Origin: Meira nashicola
Taxonomy: Eukaryota; Basidiomycota; Exobasidiomycetes; Exobasidiales; Brachybasidiaceae
Assembly: GCA_001600355.1 (NCBI GenBank)
Contig: BCJU01000002.1
Coordinates: 2,356,001 to 2,420,000 of the forward strand
Direction: 5' to 3'
DNA length: 64,000 nt
A program made the translations under genes and the position numbers. This document shows positions 10,645 to 20,926 of this stretch, in pieces (position 1 is the stretch's first letter; every line of letters starts with the position of its first letter). The notes beneath the pieces are model-generated. The model saw only the letters and a program-made list of their open reading frames with translations, made no database searches and had not been told where the DNA came from.

Positions 10645-11872
10645 ATGTCAGAAAGCAATGGTCTAAAACACATCAAAGGAGTGCCGAAGCAAGTATTTAT
10701 TCAAACACCTCTTTTGCATTCAGCACCTCTTTCGAATCTTGCTTCACAATGCGGTAAAAGAGTAGATGTTTATTTAAAGATGGAAGCTTTACAACCTTCT
10801 GGCAGTTTTAAAGTGAGAGGATTAGGCAATTCTATTTTGAAAGCATATGATAGTACAAAAGGACCTTTTCATATCATTTCATCTTCTGGAGGTAATGCAG
10901 GTTTAGCAGCAGCATATTGTGCACGTCAAATGGAAGAACCATGTACAATCTTTGTTCCTTCAACTTGTGAAGAATTCGTTAAAGATCTTTTACGAGCAGA
11001 AAGAGCAAATGTTATCGTAGCAGGTCCTGCATGGGATGAATGCGATCTAGCGGCAAAAGAATTACTTCAGCAAGAAAAAAATGCTGGAAGGATGGCATAT
11101 TACGTTCATCCATTCGAAGGTGAGAATACAGTTGAAGGACATTCAACAATGATGGATGAAATCGTTGATCAATTACAAGAAATCGGCATACAAGGTGGTA
11201 GACCGGATATCGTTACTTGTAGCGCAGGAGGTAGTGGACTAATTAGGGGAATTATGAAGGGAATTCATCGAGCATTTAAGCAAGATTTACCTCAAATCAT
11301 CGTTACACAAACTTTTGGCGCTAATTCACTTGGTTCTTCGATCACTCAAGCTCGAAAAAAAGGTCAAAAGTGGGACGATAGAGAAGTTGTGCAAGTTTCT
11401 CTGCCTTCCATCACTTCCAAGGCTACTTCTCTAGGCGCAAAAACTTGTTCATTGCAAGCTGTTAAGGAAGGGCTGAAATATGGAGAGAAATTTCGTTCTC
11501 TTATAATTGAAGATCGAATGGCAGAAGATGCAGCTTGGCGTAAGTATTGAATGAAATACGTTTAAGGAGAAAAAATATCTTCTGACAATTTCTTCTTTTT
11601 CACTACACATTACAGATTTTGCACAAGATCATCGTTTGTTGGTTGAATTAGCATGTTCTTGTGTTCTTGCTCCTATTTATCATTCGAAGCGCATTCTTAA
11701 CAAACTTTTGTCAAGTCAAAATATAGAATCAAGTGAACCAATTGTTATGGTGGTAATCGTTTGTGGAGGGAATAAGATCAATACGGAAATGATTGAGCAA
11801 TATCGCTTAGAAAGTGAGAAGGATCCTGAGTTAAAGGATGCAAAAGTTACATTAGATGGTACATCTATATAG
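10645..11872 (+). CDS. L-serine/threonine dehydratase (PLP fold type II), one intron
   Basis: It deaminates L-serine to pyruvate or L-threonine to 2-oxobutyrate. Exon 1 is 10645-11539 and exon 2 is 11616-11872. The 76-nt intron (GTAAGT ... TTACAG) joins AAW to HFAQDHRLLVELACS, giving 383 residues. The PLP lysine lies in PSGSFKVRGLG near residue 55. The phosphate/carboxylate loop is SSSGGNAGLAAAY near 80, and the glycine-rich cofactor loop is CSAGGSGLIRGIMKG. The C-terminal VVIVCGGNKIN contains the Cys that coordinates the cofactor ring in this family. No ACT regulatory domain is present, so it is the catabolic (SDS/Cha1-like) rather than the isoleucine-biosynthetic enzyme. Confidence 0.93.
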
Positions 11873-12132
11873 ACCAAACAAACATTTGTATAACCATTAT
11901 GATTAATGTATTATTGAAGAGAATGCATTGAGGGGAAATCTTTAGATAACCCCCGCGGAAATACTTGCTCCCCCGCATAGATTTGGGCGCTGACCTTTCC
12001 GCTTAAGAAAAGCACGCGCCAGTGTCGCCTAAATCTTCAAGCATCACAACGATCTTGATCCTTTCATTACTCCTATCATATCGCACCAATAAAGATAAAC
12101 GATCACTTTTTTACCTTGGACAAGCTCCGGCA

Positions 12133-15060
12133 ATGACAGCGACAACTTTTCGGCAGGTACATTCAAATCCATCTTTGGCTTTGAATGATGTATCAAAATT
12201 ACGCTCTTTACGCAATGCAGTGATTGGTAGTAGGACACGCAAATCAGAAATTGTAGCTCAAGGTACCGTTCCTGGATTGGTGAACTTGCTTTCAAATGAT
12301 GAGACAAATGATGAGATGCTCGGACTTATTGCTTCCATCATTTGTTCTTTGGCCCATGCTGCTCCACCTCCAACATTACTTTCGTTATGCAGAGCGGGCG
12401 CAACTGAAGCAATCTTTCGATCTTTAAACAGTTTGGTAAATCGAATGTCGGAAACTTTGTCTTCCCGATCAGTGGATGAAATCAACTCTAAATCTATCTC
12501 GGATCTTCTGAAGGAACAGCTAAAACTTTTAGAGCTCCTACTGCGTGCCTTACGAGCACTTTTGATGGCTTTATCCGATGAGGTGGCACCAGGAACACGA
12601 TGGGAACGTGGTTTAGGGCTAGGAAGTCGAACATCGTCAAATTCTTCATCTTCTCCTCGCATAAATGCTTCCGGAAAAAGTGCTCGTGAAGTAGTAGGCT
12701 GGCATATGGCTGACGCCGGATTTGACTCTGATGGCGATGCAAAGATGATGTCGAGATCCAATTCCAATCTACTAGTCACCAGTAAAGATGATCAAATACA
12801 TCTTTCACATCGTCAAGAACTCATTGTTCTTGCACGTCAGGCAATAGCGACTACATTTCATCCCGATAATTTGCATTTATGGCTTGGCGCTTTGTTTGTA
12901 GCTAAATTGCCTTTTGCAGCAAAAGCCAAACAAGATCCTTCTATTCAAGATCGTATCAACACTCGCCCAAGCAGTCCAGCTACATTTGCTCGCGGAAGCA
13001 GTTTGTCTCATGATATGAATATCTCGAGAAGCTCTAGCCGAATGTCATTATCATCGGAAGGAGGAAATAGACAACAACAGTCAACTGACACCGCAGTTAC
13101 TTCACCTATATCTACCGGTAAAGTAAGAATTTTGTCAATCGTAGAGATGGTTGCTGGAATTCTATCGTCATGTTCAGGAGTAGTAAGCCAAGAAGGTGAT
13201 TCTGGCAAAGAAAGTATCTCAAAATTGCCAACCGATGTGATTGCTCGACGTAGAAAAGCTATTTTGGATTTCACGGCAGCACAAAGTCGTTATTGGTGGC
13301 CTTCGAATAGTACATTGTATAGTACAAAGGAAGTGGATGAAGAGGAAGAACTCGAGACACGCGGGCGAGTAGAACAAAAGGAATTAGGAATCGATAATGA
13401 AATTCAAGGCTCTTTCGTTAAGCGTGGCAAAAGTATTGATGGTCGCAACATGGATGAGAAGGAACAAGAAGATGCTGTGCGACTACATCGATTAAAAGAA
13501 GCTCAACGAAAATCAGCAGCAATGATGGCAGGAGATCCGTCTTTTTCTCCCGATGATGGAGTTTTGAGTGTTTTGTTGGAAGGTGTAGAATGCGGTTATG
13601 CTAAAACACAAGAAGCCTCACTTTGGGCTTTGACGGATCTTTCAAAAGAGAACAAGGAAACGAGTAGGAAACTTTTTTCATGTACCACTCCTTCAGGCCG
13701 TATTCCTACATCCATGTTATTGGATCTACGAAAAGATCCTTCGGCAAATGTTCGCTTAGCAGCTTTCTCTTGCTTGGCACATATCATCAAAGTTCATCCA
13801 TTCACTCCACGTACAAACGAGTGCGTTTTATCGGTTTTGATCGAATTAATGAATGTTGCCGGAGAAGTACAAATTGCTGCAATTTTTGCTTTTGCTCGTC
13901 TGGTGGCAGATGATGGAGATTTACAAGCATTAGCATGTGATTCGTATGAATGCATTGAAAAGTTAGGTCATCTTTTGGCCAGTAGCAAAGCGAACAGCTA
14001 TACTTCTCCTGCAAACCTAAGCGTCGCGAATTCTGCTGAAAGCGTACGTGAAGGTCTTGCTGATCGATTGAGGGAAGCAACTTTGACCGCATTGGCAGCT
14101 TTATGTTTTCAAGGTGACGATACCAGGCGTAAATTTGTCGATCATACTACACCTTCTCTTTTGCCTCTTGTGGTGGCTTCTTTATCCGCTCCTCAGATTG
14201 GCATACGAATCGCAGCTTGTCGATTAGTTCGTGCTTTGAGCAGAAGTATCAGTATCTTACGAACTTCTTTGGTCGATGCAGGCGTAGCAGATCGACTTTT
14301 AGCAATTTTGCAAGACGATCAAGAAGATCAAGAAGTACGATTAGAAGCGATTGCTTCAATTTGTAACCTTGTTCTCAAATTTAGTCCAATGAAGCAAGTC
14401 TTATTGGATGGCGGAGGCGTTGCAAAGCTTGTCGAAATGGTGAAAAATGATTCGATAGATGGAAGTACAAAATTAAATGCTTTATGGGCTGTAAAGAATT
14501 TATTATATTCAAGCGAAACAAATATAAAAGGTGAAGTGATGCAAGCTTTAGGAAGTAAGCTTTTGCGTCAAATGTGCCTTTCAGATGATGACGATATACA
14601 AGAACAAGCATTAAATATCGTACGTAATTTGTGCAATAGTAGAGAAGAGGATATTGAAGCTACTTTACTCGCATTCGGTGGAGGTGATGAATTGATCAAT
14701 ATGATCGAAGAGGTGATCTGGCAAAGGAAGAATGATAATGCAGTAGAACAAGCGGCATTCGTGATTGTTAATATAGCCTCAGGAAGTGACGATCATCGAA
14801 AATTGATCATCGGAAAGCCAAATTTGTTGGATGCAATGGTTTATTTTCTCAATCATCCTCGTGCTCAAATTCGTGTTGCAGGTATTTGGGCAGCTTTCAA
14901 TCTTACTCAGCCAACAAGAACGCCTCACATAGCTCTAGAAGCTGCTTTATGTCTTAAATCGTTTGGATTCGATAAACATTTGAAAGAATTAGTGGATGAT
15001 CCTGAAAGGGATGTATCCGATCGTGCACGTGGTTTGATTTCCCGATTCGAATCGTCATGA
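12133..15060 (+). CDS. GID5: armadillo-repeat subunit of the GID/CTLH ubiquitin ligase (ARMC8 / Gid5-Vid28)
   Basis: In the GID E3 ligase this subunit docks substrate receptors, for example for turnover of gluconeogenic enzymes. I start at the ATG at 12133; the frame is open to 12022 but without an ATG, giving 975 residues. The N-terminus LRSLRNAVIGSRTRKSEI...GTVPGLVNLL closely follows the ARMC8 N-terminal signature. Repeated helical ARM units run through the protein, clearest in the last 450 residues (for example LEAIASICNLVLKFS, LNALWAVKNLLYSS, RVAGIWAAFNLTQP). A Ser-rich, probably disordered insertion covers about residues 170-330. Confidence 0.87.
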   Translation: MTATTFRQVHSNPSLALNDVSKLRSLRNAVIGSRTRKSEIVAQGTVPGLVNLLSNDETNDEMLGLIASIICSLAHAAPPPTLLSLCRAGATEAIFRSLNSLVNRMSETLSSRSVDEINSKSISDLLKEQLKLLELLLRALRALLMALSDEVAPGTRWERGLGLGSRTSSNSSSSPRINASGKSAREVVGWHMADAGFDSDGDAKMMSRSNSNLLVTSKDDQIHLSHRQELIVLARQAIATTFHPDNLHLWLGALFVAKLPFAAKAKQDPSIQDRINTRPSSPATFARGSSLSHDMNISRSSSRMSLSSEGGNRQQQSTDTAVTSPISTGKVRILSIVEMVAGILSSCSGVVSQEGDSGKESISKLPTDVIARRRKAILDFTAAQSRYWWPSNSTLYSTKEVDEEEELETRGRVEQKELGIDNEIQGSFVKRGKSIDGRNMDEKEQEDAVRLHRLKEAQRKSAAMMAGDPSFSPDDGVLSVLLEGVECGYAKTQEASLWALTDLSKENKETSRKLFSCTTPSGRIPTSMLLDLRKDPSANVRLAAFSCLAHIIKVHPFTPRTNECVLSVLIELMNVAGEVQIAAIFAFARLVADDGDLQALACDSYECIEKLGHLLASSKANSYTSPANLSVANSAESVREGLADRLREATLTALAALCFQGDDTRRKFVDHTTPSLLPLVVASLSAPQIGIRIAACRLVRALSRSISILRTSLVDAGVADRLLAILQDDQEDQEVRLEAIASICNLVLKFSPMKQVLLDGGGVAKLVEMVKNDSIDGSTKLNALWAVKNLLYSSETNIKGEVMQALGSKLLRQMCLSDDDDIQEQALNIVRNLCNSREEDIEATLLAFGGGDELINMIEEVIWQRKNDNAVEQAAFVIVNIASGSDDHRKLIIGKPNLLDAMVYFLNHPRAQIRVAGIWAAFNLTQPTRTPHIALEAALCLKSFGFDKHLKELVDDPERDVSDRARGLISRFESS

Positions 15061-15861
15061 AGATGGAAGATTTCTTTTGCAGATAACATTTTATCACATA
15101 TTATAATTGTAGATCATATCATTAACAGCATAATTCATACTCAGAGTGCCCCACAATCCTGCATGTGCAGTTCGGATCCGCTCGTTTGAGGGGTATAGAT
15201 TTTCCACTTTTTCTCACCATCCAATCTTTTCAAGTCTGCATCTGTATGTACTTTCATTCATCGAACTACTCTCTCAACGCAACTACATGACATGAAAGGA
15301 CTATTTGTTAGTACAAATGGATAAGGATCAAGACCTATATTTAGGTCAATTTTGCTTACCATGCAGCAGTAGTAGTTTGCAGTGCATTGCATATTTAATG
15401 ACTTTTTTGCGCGTACAATGCCGCTGAGACACAGCCCAACCGCCTGCATATGTATAACTCAGCAATCAAGGTAAGGAGGACTTGGGGTTAATAAAGTTCA
15501 AGGGCACAAAAAGCGTGGAGAGCCAAGCCCAAATTACATACATATGTTCTAAGTTAAAACCCAAATGCAAAGCCGGATTAATATTGCCAAGGGAGTAAGT
15601 ACGCCGGCGCAGTGCTTGCGCGTTTATATTTTGTACATACATCTTGCAGCAATCACCTTTTGAAATCGAATCATCATCTCCTTTGTCAAGATATATATAT
15701 ACCTTTACATCTTTCCTACAACATTATCATCTTCACAACCTTTTTCGTTACAGATACAGCCCATAAGGGTGATCTGAATCGAAATTATAGGTCAATAGAG
15801 GAAGACATTCGGACAATTTCTAAATAAAATCGCTTCGCCACCTCTTATAATTTGTACGACT
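15061..15861. other. intergenic region before BSD2
   Basis: No gene is seen in these 800 bases. A short alternating run ATATATATATACC near 15690 could serve as a TATA region for the gene starting at 15862. The rest is unremarkable. Confidence 0.5.
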
Positions 15862-17811
15862 ATGCCAGCTCAACCTTTATCAGGGGCTTCTTCAAGGCCG
15901 TTATTGGGCTCATCTTCTCGCGGTAGACAGCAAGATACAGTAAGAGATCGTCAAGCCGAATTAGCTGCCGCTTTTGGTGGAAGTGATGATGAAGATGAAG
16001 ATGAACATTCTTCAATGTATGGCAGAAGTGTGGATAGGAATTTGATCAATGATGCGTCCCGCGCTGGACCTTCTTCTTCCTCGCCACCTCTTTATACTTC
16101 TTCGCCTCAACAGCATCCTCAACCTCTTACACCCAATGACAGTGATGTCTTTTTTGACGCAGGTGATGCGCTCGCACAACAATCGTCTAACGACCCTTTG
16201 GGTGCAGAACGAGTCAATGCTGATCAAGCTCATACAATTCCGCAAGGATCTCATCAATCCAATAGGTCAGATCGTCAATTAGCCGATACTGATCAAAGGC
16301 AAAGGAGTTCATATGATTTCGAACAAGCATCCTACTTTACACCTCAAAGACCAGCAGTCTCTCGACAATCATCAAGTATGTTACTATCACAAACACCAAA
16401 TTCAACTTTAGAGGGCAATTCTGTCGAACAAGAAGCTCATGGAGATGTGAGCGGTCTGAGCCGCGAGGGATCAAGTCCAAATAACATCTCTCGTCTTCGG
16501 TATGCACTCGGACGATTTGGACGTTTTGTTGGAATGCGCGTGCCTGGTGCAACATATACTTCTTTACATGGAGAAGAAGATCATCCGGCCAATGCAAGCA
16601 GACGACGAGTGATGGGAAGTGGGATCGGTCAAGATGGTGTCTTTGCCAACTTGAACGCCAAACCTGAGAGAAGGAGAAGGCGCGGTGAAAATGGAGAAGA
16701 TCGAGGTGAAGATGATGACCTGGCCGATGATGTCTTGCCGCCTGCATATGAAGTAGCAGCTGCTGACGCCGCACCTCCATATTGGGAGACAACCATCATC
16801 GGCGGTCCTGGAGGATTCCATCCATTGGCTCCTGGAGGAGCAGGCTGGACGCCCGGTGGACCTCATGTTGGCGCATTAGAAGATTTGATCATCGAAGGTT
16901 TGCCATTAGGAAACTTCTTCGGTCTTGCATGGAATTTACTCGTTTCGATGAGCTTCCAATTCATTGGATTTTTGCTCACCTACCTCTTGCATACCACTCA
17001 TGCTGCACGTTGCGGTTCGCGTGCCGGTTTGGGTATCACTTTGGTTCAATATGGTTTCTATTTGCGTACTCGCGCTGCTCAAATGATGGATGGTACTTTA
17101 CCGGATGATATGATGGGACCTGGAGCAGATCCACCGCTTCCTTCTGAACAATCAAATAGGATTTCTTGGTGGACCGAATCTGCTAACGTTCAGCAATCGA
17201 CAACGGAAGAACAAAGTACGCCTGCATTGCTTGCACGTGGTATTCACTTTATCATCCGACAAGCAGCTGAAGCGACTGCAACAACGACAAACAACAATGG
17301 TACATTGGCCGATGCTTTAGCAGCTGATGGAAATAATACAGTCAACCTTCCCTCTGCTGAAAGTATGAGCGCAAGTACTGAATGGTTAGCATTCATCTTG
17401 ATGGGTTTAGGATGGTTCATCCTTCTTACGTCGCTATTCAGTTATTGGAGAGTTCATAGATGGGGAACACAATTAGTCGAAGCAGCACGCAGAGAGAATG
17501 AAGGCAATAATGAGCAAAGCACAACAACAGGAAACGAGAACAACGAAGAAACATCGGATGATGCACCTGTTGGATTCCTATACACTCTTCGTCAAGCTTT
17601 AAGAAATACACGTGAGGCACGCAGAACAAGAAGGCAAGGCAGAGCACATTCAGCGGAAGATTGGATCATCTTCCCTGGTAGACCGAGAAGAGATTTATTA
17701 GATATACCCGAAGGACATCCAGATGGTGAACATGCGGATTTAGAGTCGGGTAATTTATCCGCAGAGGAACGTAGATTACTGGAAGATATGCGAAACGTTG
17801 GTCTGGTTTGA
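15862..17811 (+). CDS. BSD2: BSD2/NDFIP-family Nedd4-ligase adaptor in Golgi/endosomal membranes
   Basis: Bsd2/Ndfip proteins recruit Rsp5/Nedd4 ubiquitin ligases to membrane cargo such as metal transporters, sorting them to the vacuole. The 649-residue protein has a long Ser/Gln-rich cytosolic N-terminus. A PY motif, LPPAYE, lies near residue 292, with a second PPYW shortly after. Three membrane spans follow: AWNLLVSMSFQFIGFLLTYLL (about 352-373), a second in GLGITLVQYGFYL (about 392-405), and WLAFILMGLGWFILLTSLFSYW-type near 507-529. The conserved block HTTHAARCGSRAGLGIT between spans one and two is diagnostic. The family is sure; the cargo is not known from sequence. Confidence 0.9.
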   Translation: MPAQPLSGASSRPLLGSSSRGRQQDTVRDRQAELAAAFGGSDDEDEDEHSSMYGRSVDRNLINDASRAGPSSSSPPLYTSSPQQHPQPLTPNDSDVFFDAGDALAQQSSNDPLGAERVNADQAHTIPQGSHQSNRSDRQLADTDQRQRSSYDFEQASYFTPQRPAVSRQSSSMLLSQTPNSTLEGNSVEQEAHGDVSGLSREGSSPNNISRLRYALGRFGRFVGMRVPGATYTSLHGEEDHPANASRRRVMGSGIGQDGVFANLNAKPERRRRRGENGEDRGEDDDLADDVLPPAYEVAAADAAPPYWETTIIGGPGGFHPLAPGGAGWTPGGPHVGALEDLIIEGLPLGNFFGLAWNLLVSMSFQFIGFLLTYLLHTTHAARCGSRAGLGITLVQYGFYLRTRAAQMMDGTLPDDMMGPGADPPLPSEQSNRISWWTESANVQQSTTEEQSTPALLARGIHFIIRQAAEATATTTNNNGTLADALAADGNNTVNLPSAESMSASTEWLAFILMGLGWFILLTSLFSYWRVHRWGTQLVEAARRENEGNNEQSTTTGNENNEETSDDAPVGFLYTLRQALRNTREARRTRRQGRAHSAEDWIIFPGRPRRDLLDIPEGHPDGEHADLESGNLSAEERRLLEDMRNVGLV

Positions 17812-17875
17812 TCATGTTGTACATTTAGAATAATACAGCGAATATAGATAATACAAGATTCGATATTTGAAATAA

Positions 17876-19879
17876 TTATTTGCGATAGAACATTCTTTGA
17901 AAATTAAAGTGAAGTTGCAAAACACCCCTTTCGAAAACTGCCTTGAAACCTCTTTGATGGCTCATATTCCATGGTTTATTCACGATGCGGAAAGCGATTG
18001 TTTCATACGGTGGACCTGCCTCAAATATGATCAGACATGTTTCATCATTGCCTTTCTCTTTCACGATTCGGAAAGTTGGTGCTTTAGATTTGTCAATGAG
18101 ATCAGGATAAAATATATTGAACTTGTATCCTTGAACTTGTTTTGGAGGTGGATTATCATGATCATAATGCGTTTGATTATACTTATTCCATTCGAAACCA
18201 GTATGCACTTTGTTGAAATAGCGTGGTTTGCGAGGTCTGTACTTGTCTTCCCAAGAATACACATTCGACGTCTTTGAATCTGAGCTTTGGATTAGAGCTA
18301 GATCTTCATCTCTATTACTGAAAATTTCTTCATTTTCTTCCAAAACTTTGGCAGCTTCTTTGGCAAATAGATCTTCACTACCGTCATCGTATCGTTTATG
18401 TGCTTCTCGTTCAGCTCTACGACGAGCTGATTCAGCAGCCTTTGCGACCCTTTCCTCTTCTATCGAGGGAAGGCCAAGTCTCGTTCTACGTTCTTCCTCG
18501 ATCCGTTGTCGTTGTCGTAAATGTTCCAAACGGTTGCTCAAGATCACCTCATGCAGATCGCGAAGCTTAGCTTTAGCACGCCAAACGACGATAGCTTTCA
18601 ATAAGCCTTCCCAATATTCTACGTCGATAGGTTCTTGACTTCGTAATTTGTCACGTACCTGCTCTTGCAATTCCAATAATTGTGATTGTGATTTATTCGA
18701 TAGCATATTGTCCATCTCGGACTTTACCGATGGATCTATTCGCGATCGAATGCCAGCCTCGTTTGTGTTTTGACCTGCAGCAGCGCGCAAGTCTGCTAAT
18801 GTATCATCGCAAACGACAATCATCGACCTCCAAAAGTCAAGATTTTGGTCATTTTTCTCCAAGCTAAGGTACATCTGAATATCTTGATACAATTCTTCGG
18901 TTTTCTCTAGATCGAGGTTTTCGAAAAGCAGATAGGGTTCTTCAAGATCGATTTCAAGGTCTCCATCTTGATCATCTTCATCTTCCATTGCTAATTTTTG
19001 TTCGGCAGGATGCAGTGAATCTGAATTTGTTTGAGGGTTTTGATCATGAACAGAAGGTGGATTGATCCATTTCAAGTTGATAGCAAGTAAGTCGATAGGT
19101 TTTGCTCGATTTTCGCGAACTCTAATGACAGCTCTCTTTCTCGATTGTTCCAAATAGAAATCATCCTCTTTCGCCACCCATTCTGCCATCGCTGCACTTT
19201 CTGCTAATCTGGCCATGCGTGATTCTTCCTCTTCACGTATAGCTTGTTCCTTTTCACGTTCAGCACGTTTTTGATTCAAGCGTGCGATTTCCTCTTCTGC
19301 TTCACGTCTTCTTTCTTCATCCCTCCTTCGAGCTTCAGCGGGTGTCATGCCCATCTTTCGTTCCCTCTCTGCCTTTTTTGCCCATGTGAAAGTCTGCATA
19401 CCGTTCGTGCCGTTTCCATTTCCGGCCTTTTGTGTGTCATCGGTTTCGGTTGTATACAGTAACGTCTCTGCAGCTTTTGCCCTTCTTTCTGCTTTTTTGT
19501 CATCATCGTCTTCGGATCCACTGCGATGTCTTTTGGAAGACTTTTCCTTATGACGCCTTTTACGTTCTTCTCTTTCTCTTGATGATTCTCTATGTTTTCG
19601 ATCGTAATCTCTGTCTTTTTCTTCCCTTTCTTTCCTTTTCCTTCGTCTTCTTCTCTCTTCATCTTCACCGAGATCATCTCTTCGTCTCGAATCGGATTTC
19701 TCTTTTCTTCTCTCAGATTCATATCGATCATTATATTCTGATCGATGTCGTTTCGAAGAGCTTCCATGATCCCTTCCCTTTATCTCGTGATAGTCATCTT
19801 TGTAGCGTCTATCATCATCTCGATAACGATGACTTGACGAAGATGTTCGAGCCGGCTCGGGTGATGCTGATCGAGGCAT
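17876..19879 (-). CDS. CACTIN: Cactin, spliceosome-associated protein
   Basis: Cactin is a nuclear splicing cofactor, known as Cay1 in fission yeast. The protein is 667 residues from the ATG at 19879; the codon just upstream is GTG and is not used. Residues 1-150 are an RS/RD/KE-rich, disordered, probably nuclear segment. The conserved middle region (DFYLEQSRKRAVIRVRENRA, then EEPYLLFENLDLEKTEELY) precedes long charged helices. The C-terminal block of about 120 residues is unmistakable: YRPRKPRYFNKVHTGFEWNK, then the FEAGPPYETIAFRIVNKPW core, ending LHFNFQRMFYRK. It converges on BSD2 with only 64 bases between stop codons. Confidence 0.96.
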   Translation of the reverse strand: MPRSASPEPARTSSSSHRYRDDDRRYKDDYHEIKGRDHGSSSKRHRSEYNDRYESERRKEKSDSRRRDDLGEDEERRRRRKRKEREEKDRDYDRKHRESSREREERKRRHKEKSSKRHRSGSEDDDDKKAERRAKAAETLLYTTETDDTQKAGNGNGTNGMQTFTWAKKAERERKMGMTPAEARRRDEERRREAEEEIARLNQKRAEREKEQAIREEEESRMARLAESAAMAEWVAKEDDFYLEQSRKRAVIRVRENRAKPIDLLAINLKWINPPSVHDQNPQTNSDSLHPAEQKLAMEDEDDQDGDLEIDLEEPYLLFENLDLEKTEELYQDIQMYLSLEKNDQNLDFWRSMIVVCDDTLADLRAAAGQNTNEAGIRSRIDPSVKSEMDNMLSNKSQSQLLELQEQVRDKLRSQEPIDVEYWEGLLKAIVVWRAKAKLRDLHEVILSNRLEHLRQRQRIEEERRTRLGLPSIEEERVAKAAESARRRAEREAHKRYDDGSEDLFAKEAAKVLEENEEIFSNRDEDLALIQSSDSKTSNVYSWEDKYRPRKPRYFNKVHTGFEWNKYNQTHYDHDNPPPKQVQGYKFNIFYPDLIDKSKAPTFRIVKEKGNDETCLIIFEAGPPYETIAFRIVNKPWNMSHQRGFKAVFERGVLQLHFNFQRMFYRK

Positions 19880-19953
19880 CACAATCAGGGCACGGAGGGT
19901 ATCGCGGTAAGAGTAAAAAAAATGTATGCAGAATACCAGCAGGAGTTACAAAA

Positions 19954-20121
19954 TTACAGTGAGCTATTGACTTTTGTTGCATCGCCTCTTGCGAGAACGA
20001 AGGAGCCTGCGCTCAAACTTGCACCAAAAAAGGTACAAGGCGGTGCGTCTTGGTTTTCGACGCGTTCGATGAAAAATGTCATACAGAATTTGTAGAATTC
20101 ATCGTTGATTTGTAGTGTAGA
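19954..20121 (-). CDS. candidate small spliced gene, unidentified (3' exon)
   Basis: On the minus strand an apparent intron (donor GTAAGT at about 20181, branch TACTAAC, acceptor CTCTAG ending at 20122) leads into an open frame of 55 codons ending TAA at 19954-19956. It contains NDEFYKFCMTFFIERVEN and looks protein-like. The only upstream ATGs (ATGATGACCG) join out of phase with it, so either the start codon is the internal ATG (42 residues, intron in the 5' UTR) or an upstream exon is misread. A TATATATAG-like element lies near 20402-20410 in the right orientation. It lies head-to-tail upstream of cactin. No family recognised. Confidence 0.3.
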   Translation of the reverse strand, partial: STLQINDEFYKFCMTFFIERVENQDAPPCTFFGASLSAGSFVLARGDATKVNSSL

Positions 20122-20122
20122 C

Positions 20123-20926
20123 TAGAGAAGAAATAAAAAGGTTAGTATGATGGAATTTATACTAAATGAAAACAGACTTACCGGTCATCATATTTTCCAC
20201 CAAAAAAAAAAAAATTTTTTTTCAAACGAATGTGATTTTATTTGTAAAGCCAAAACCTTGCCAGAAGAAAAATTCTTTACGGGAGGTAGGGAAGACCTAA
20301 GCCAGTAAGGAAAAACCCTATAAGTGGTTTATGAGAGAGGGTTGCGAAAGGAGAAGTTGTTGATGAGGGTAAGAAAGAAAAAAAAGCTGAAAAAAGGCCT
20401 CTATATATACCTTTCATCCTCTTTTCAGAATTGCTCAGCACTTACTCGATCGTGTGTTTATGGTCCCTAAAATTTTAAATCGGTCCGAGACGCTCTAAAA
20501 CACTCCGCTTTCTGAAACACTCCGCTTTTCATGCTATATCATAATATATTATCGTCATTCTTCTGAGCGAGCTGTAAGAAGAAAAAGCGGCGCTCCGCAA
20601 ATTAACACGGGCTTCTACTCTCTTTCCGAATTAAACAATATTTAATTTTCCATCATACTTTATAATGACTTCAAATGAAAAGTAGGCAACTTAAAGTTAT
20701 TTACACTGTCAATGTGAAGGGCGAGGTTGCCGCACGCGCCCAGAGCGCCAGCGCTGAGTTATTTTACATGTGAAATAGTGCCTGCTTTAAAGTCTACCAT
20801 GTCCCCGCGCGTGCGCGCTGCATTGTTAATGAAAGTAGGGGTGTGAAAATTATATTTCCTTCACATTTTAATACCAACATTACTCATTATTCACGAAATC
20901 ACAAATTCACAAGACGATCGTCAATC
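20123..20926. other. intergenic region with A13/T8 homopolymer junction
   Basis: No coding sequence is seen apart from the possible 5' part of the small minus-strand gene. An A13 run directly followed by T8 (about 20202-20222) would form a simple hairpin and is a likely site of length variation. GC-rich patches such as CCCGCGCGTGCGCGCTG at 20804-20820 contrast with the AT-rich surroundings. Confidence 0.45.

Noticed and set aside
12022..12132. N-terminal extension of the ARMC8/Gid5 frame
   Set aside because: The frame is open but begins with GTG; the first ATG at 12133 gives the family's usual N-terminus.
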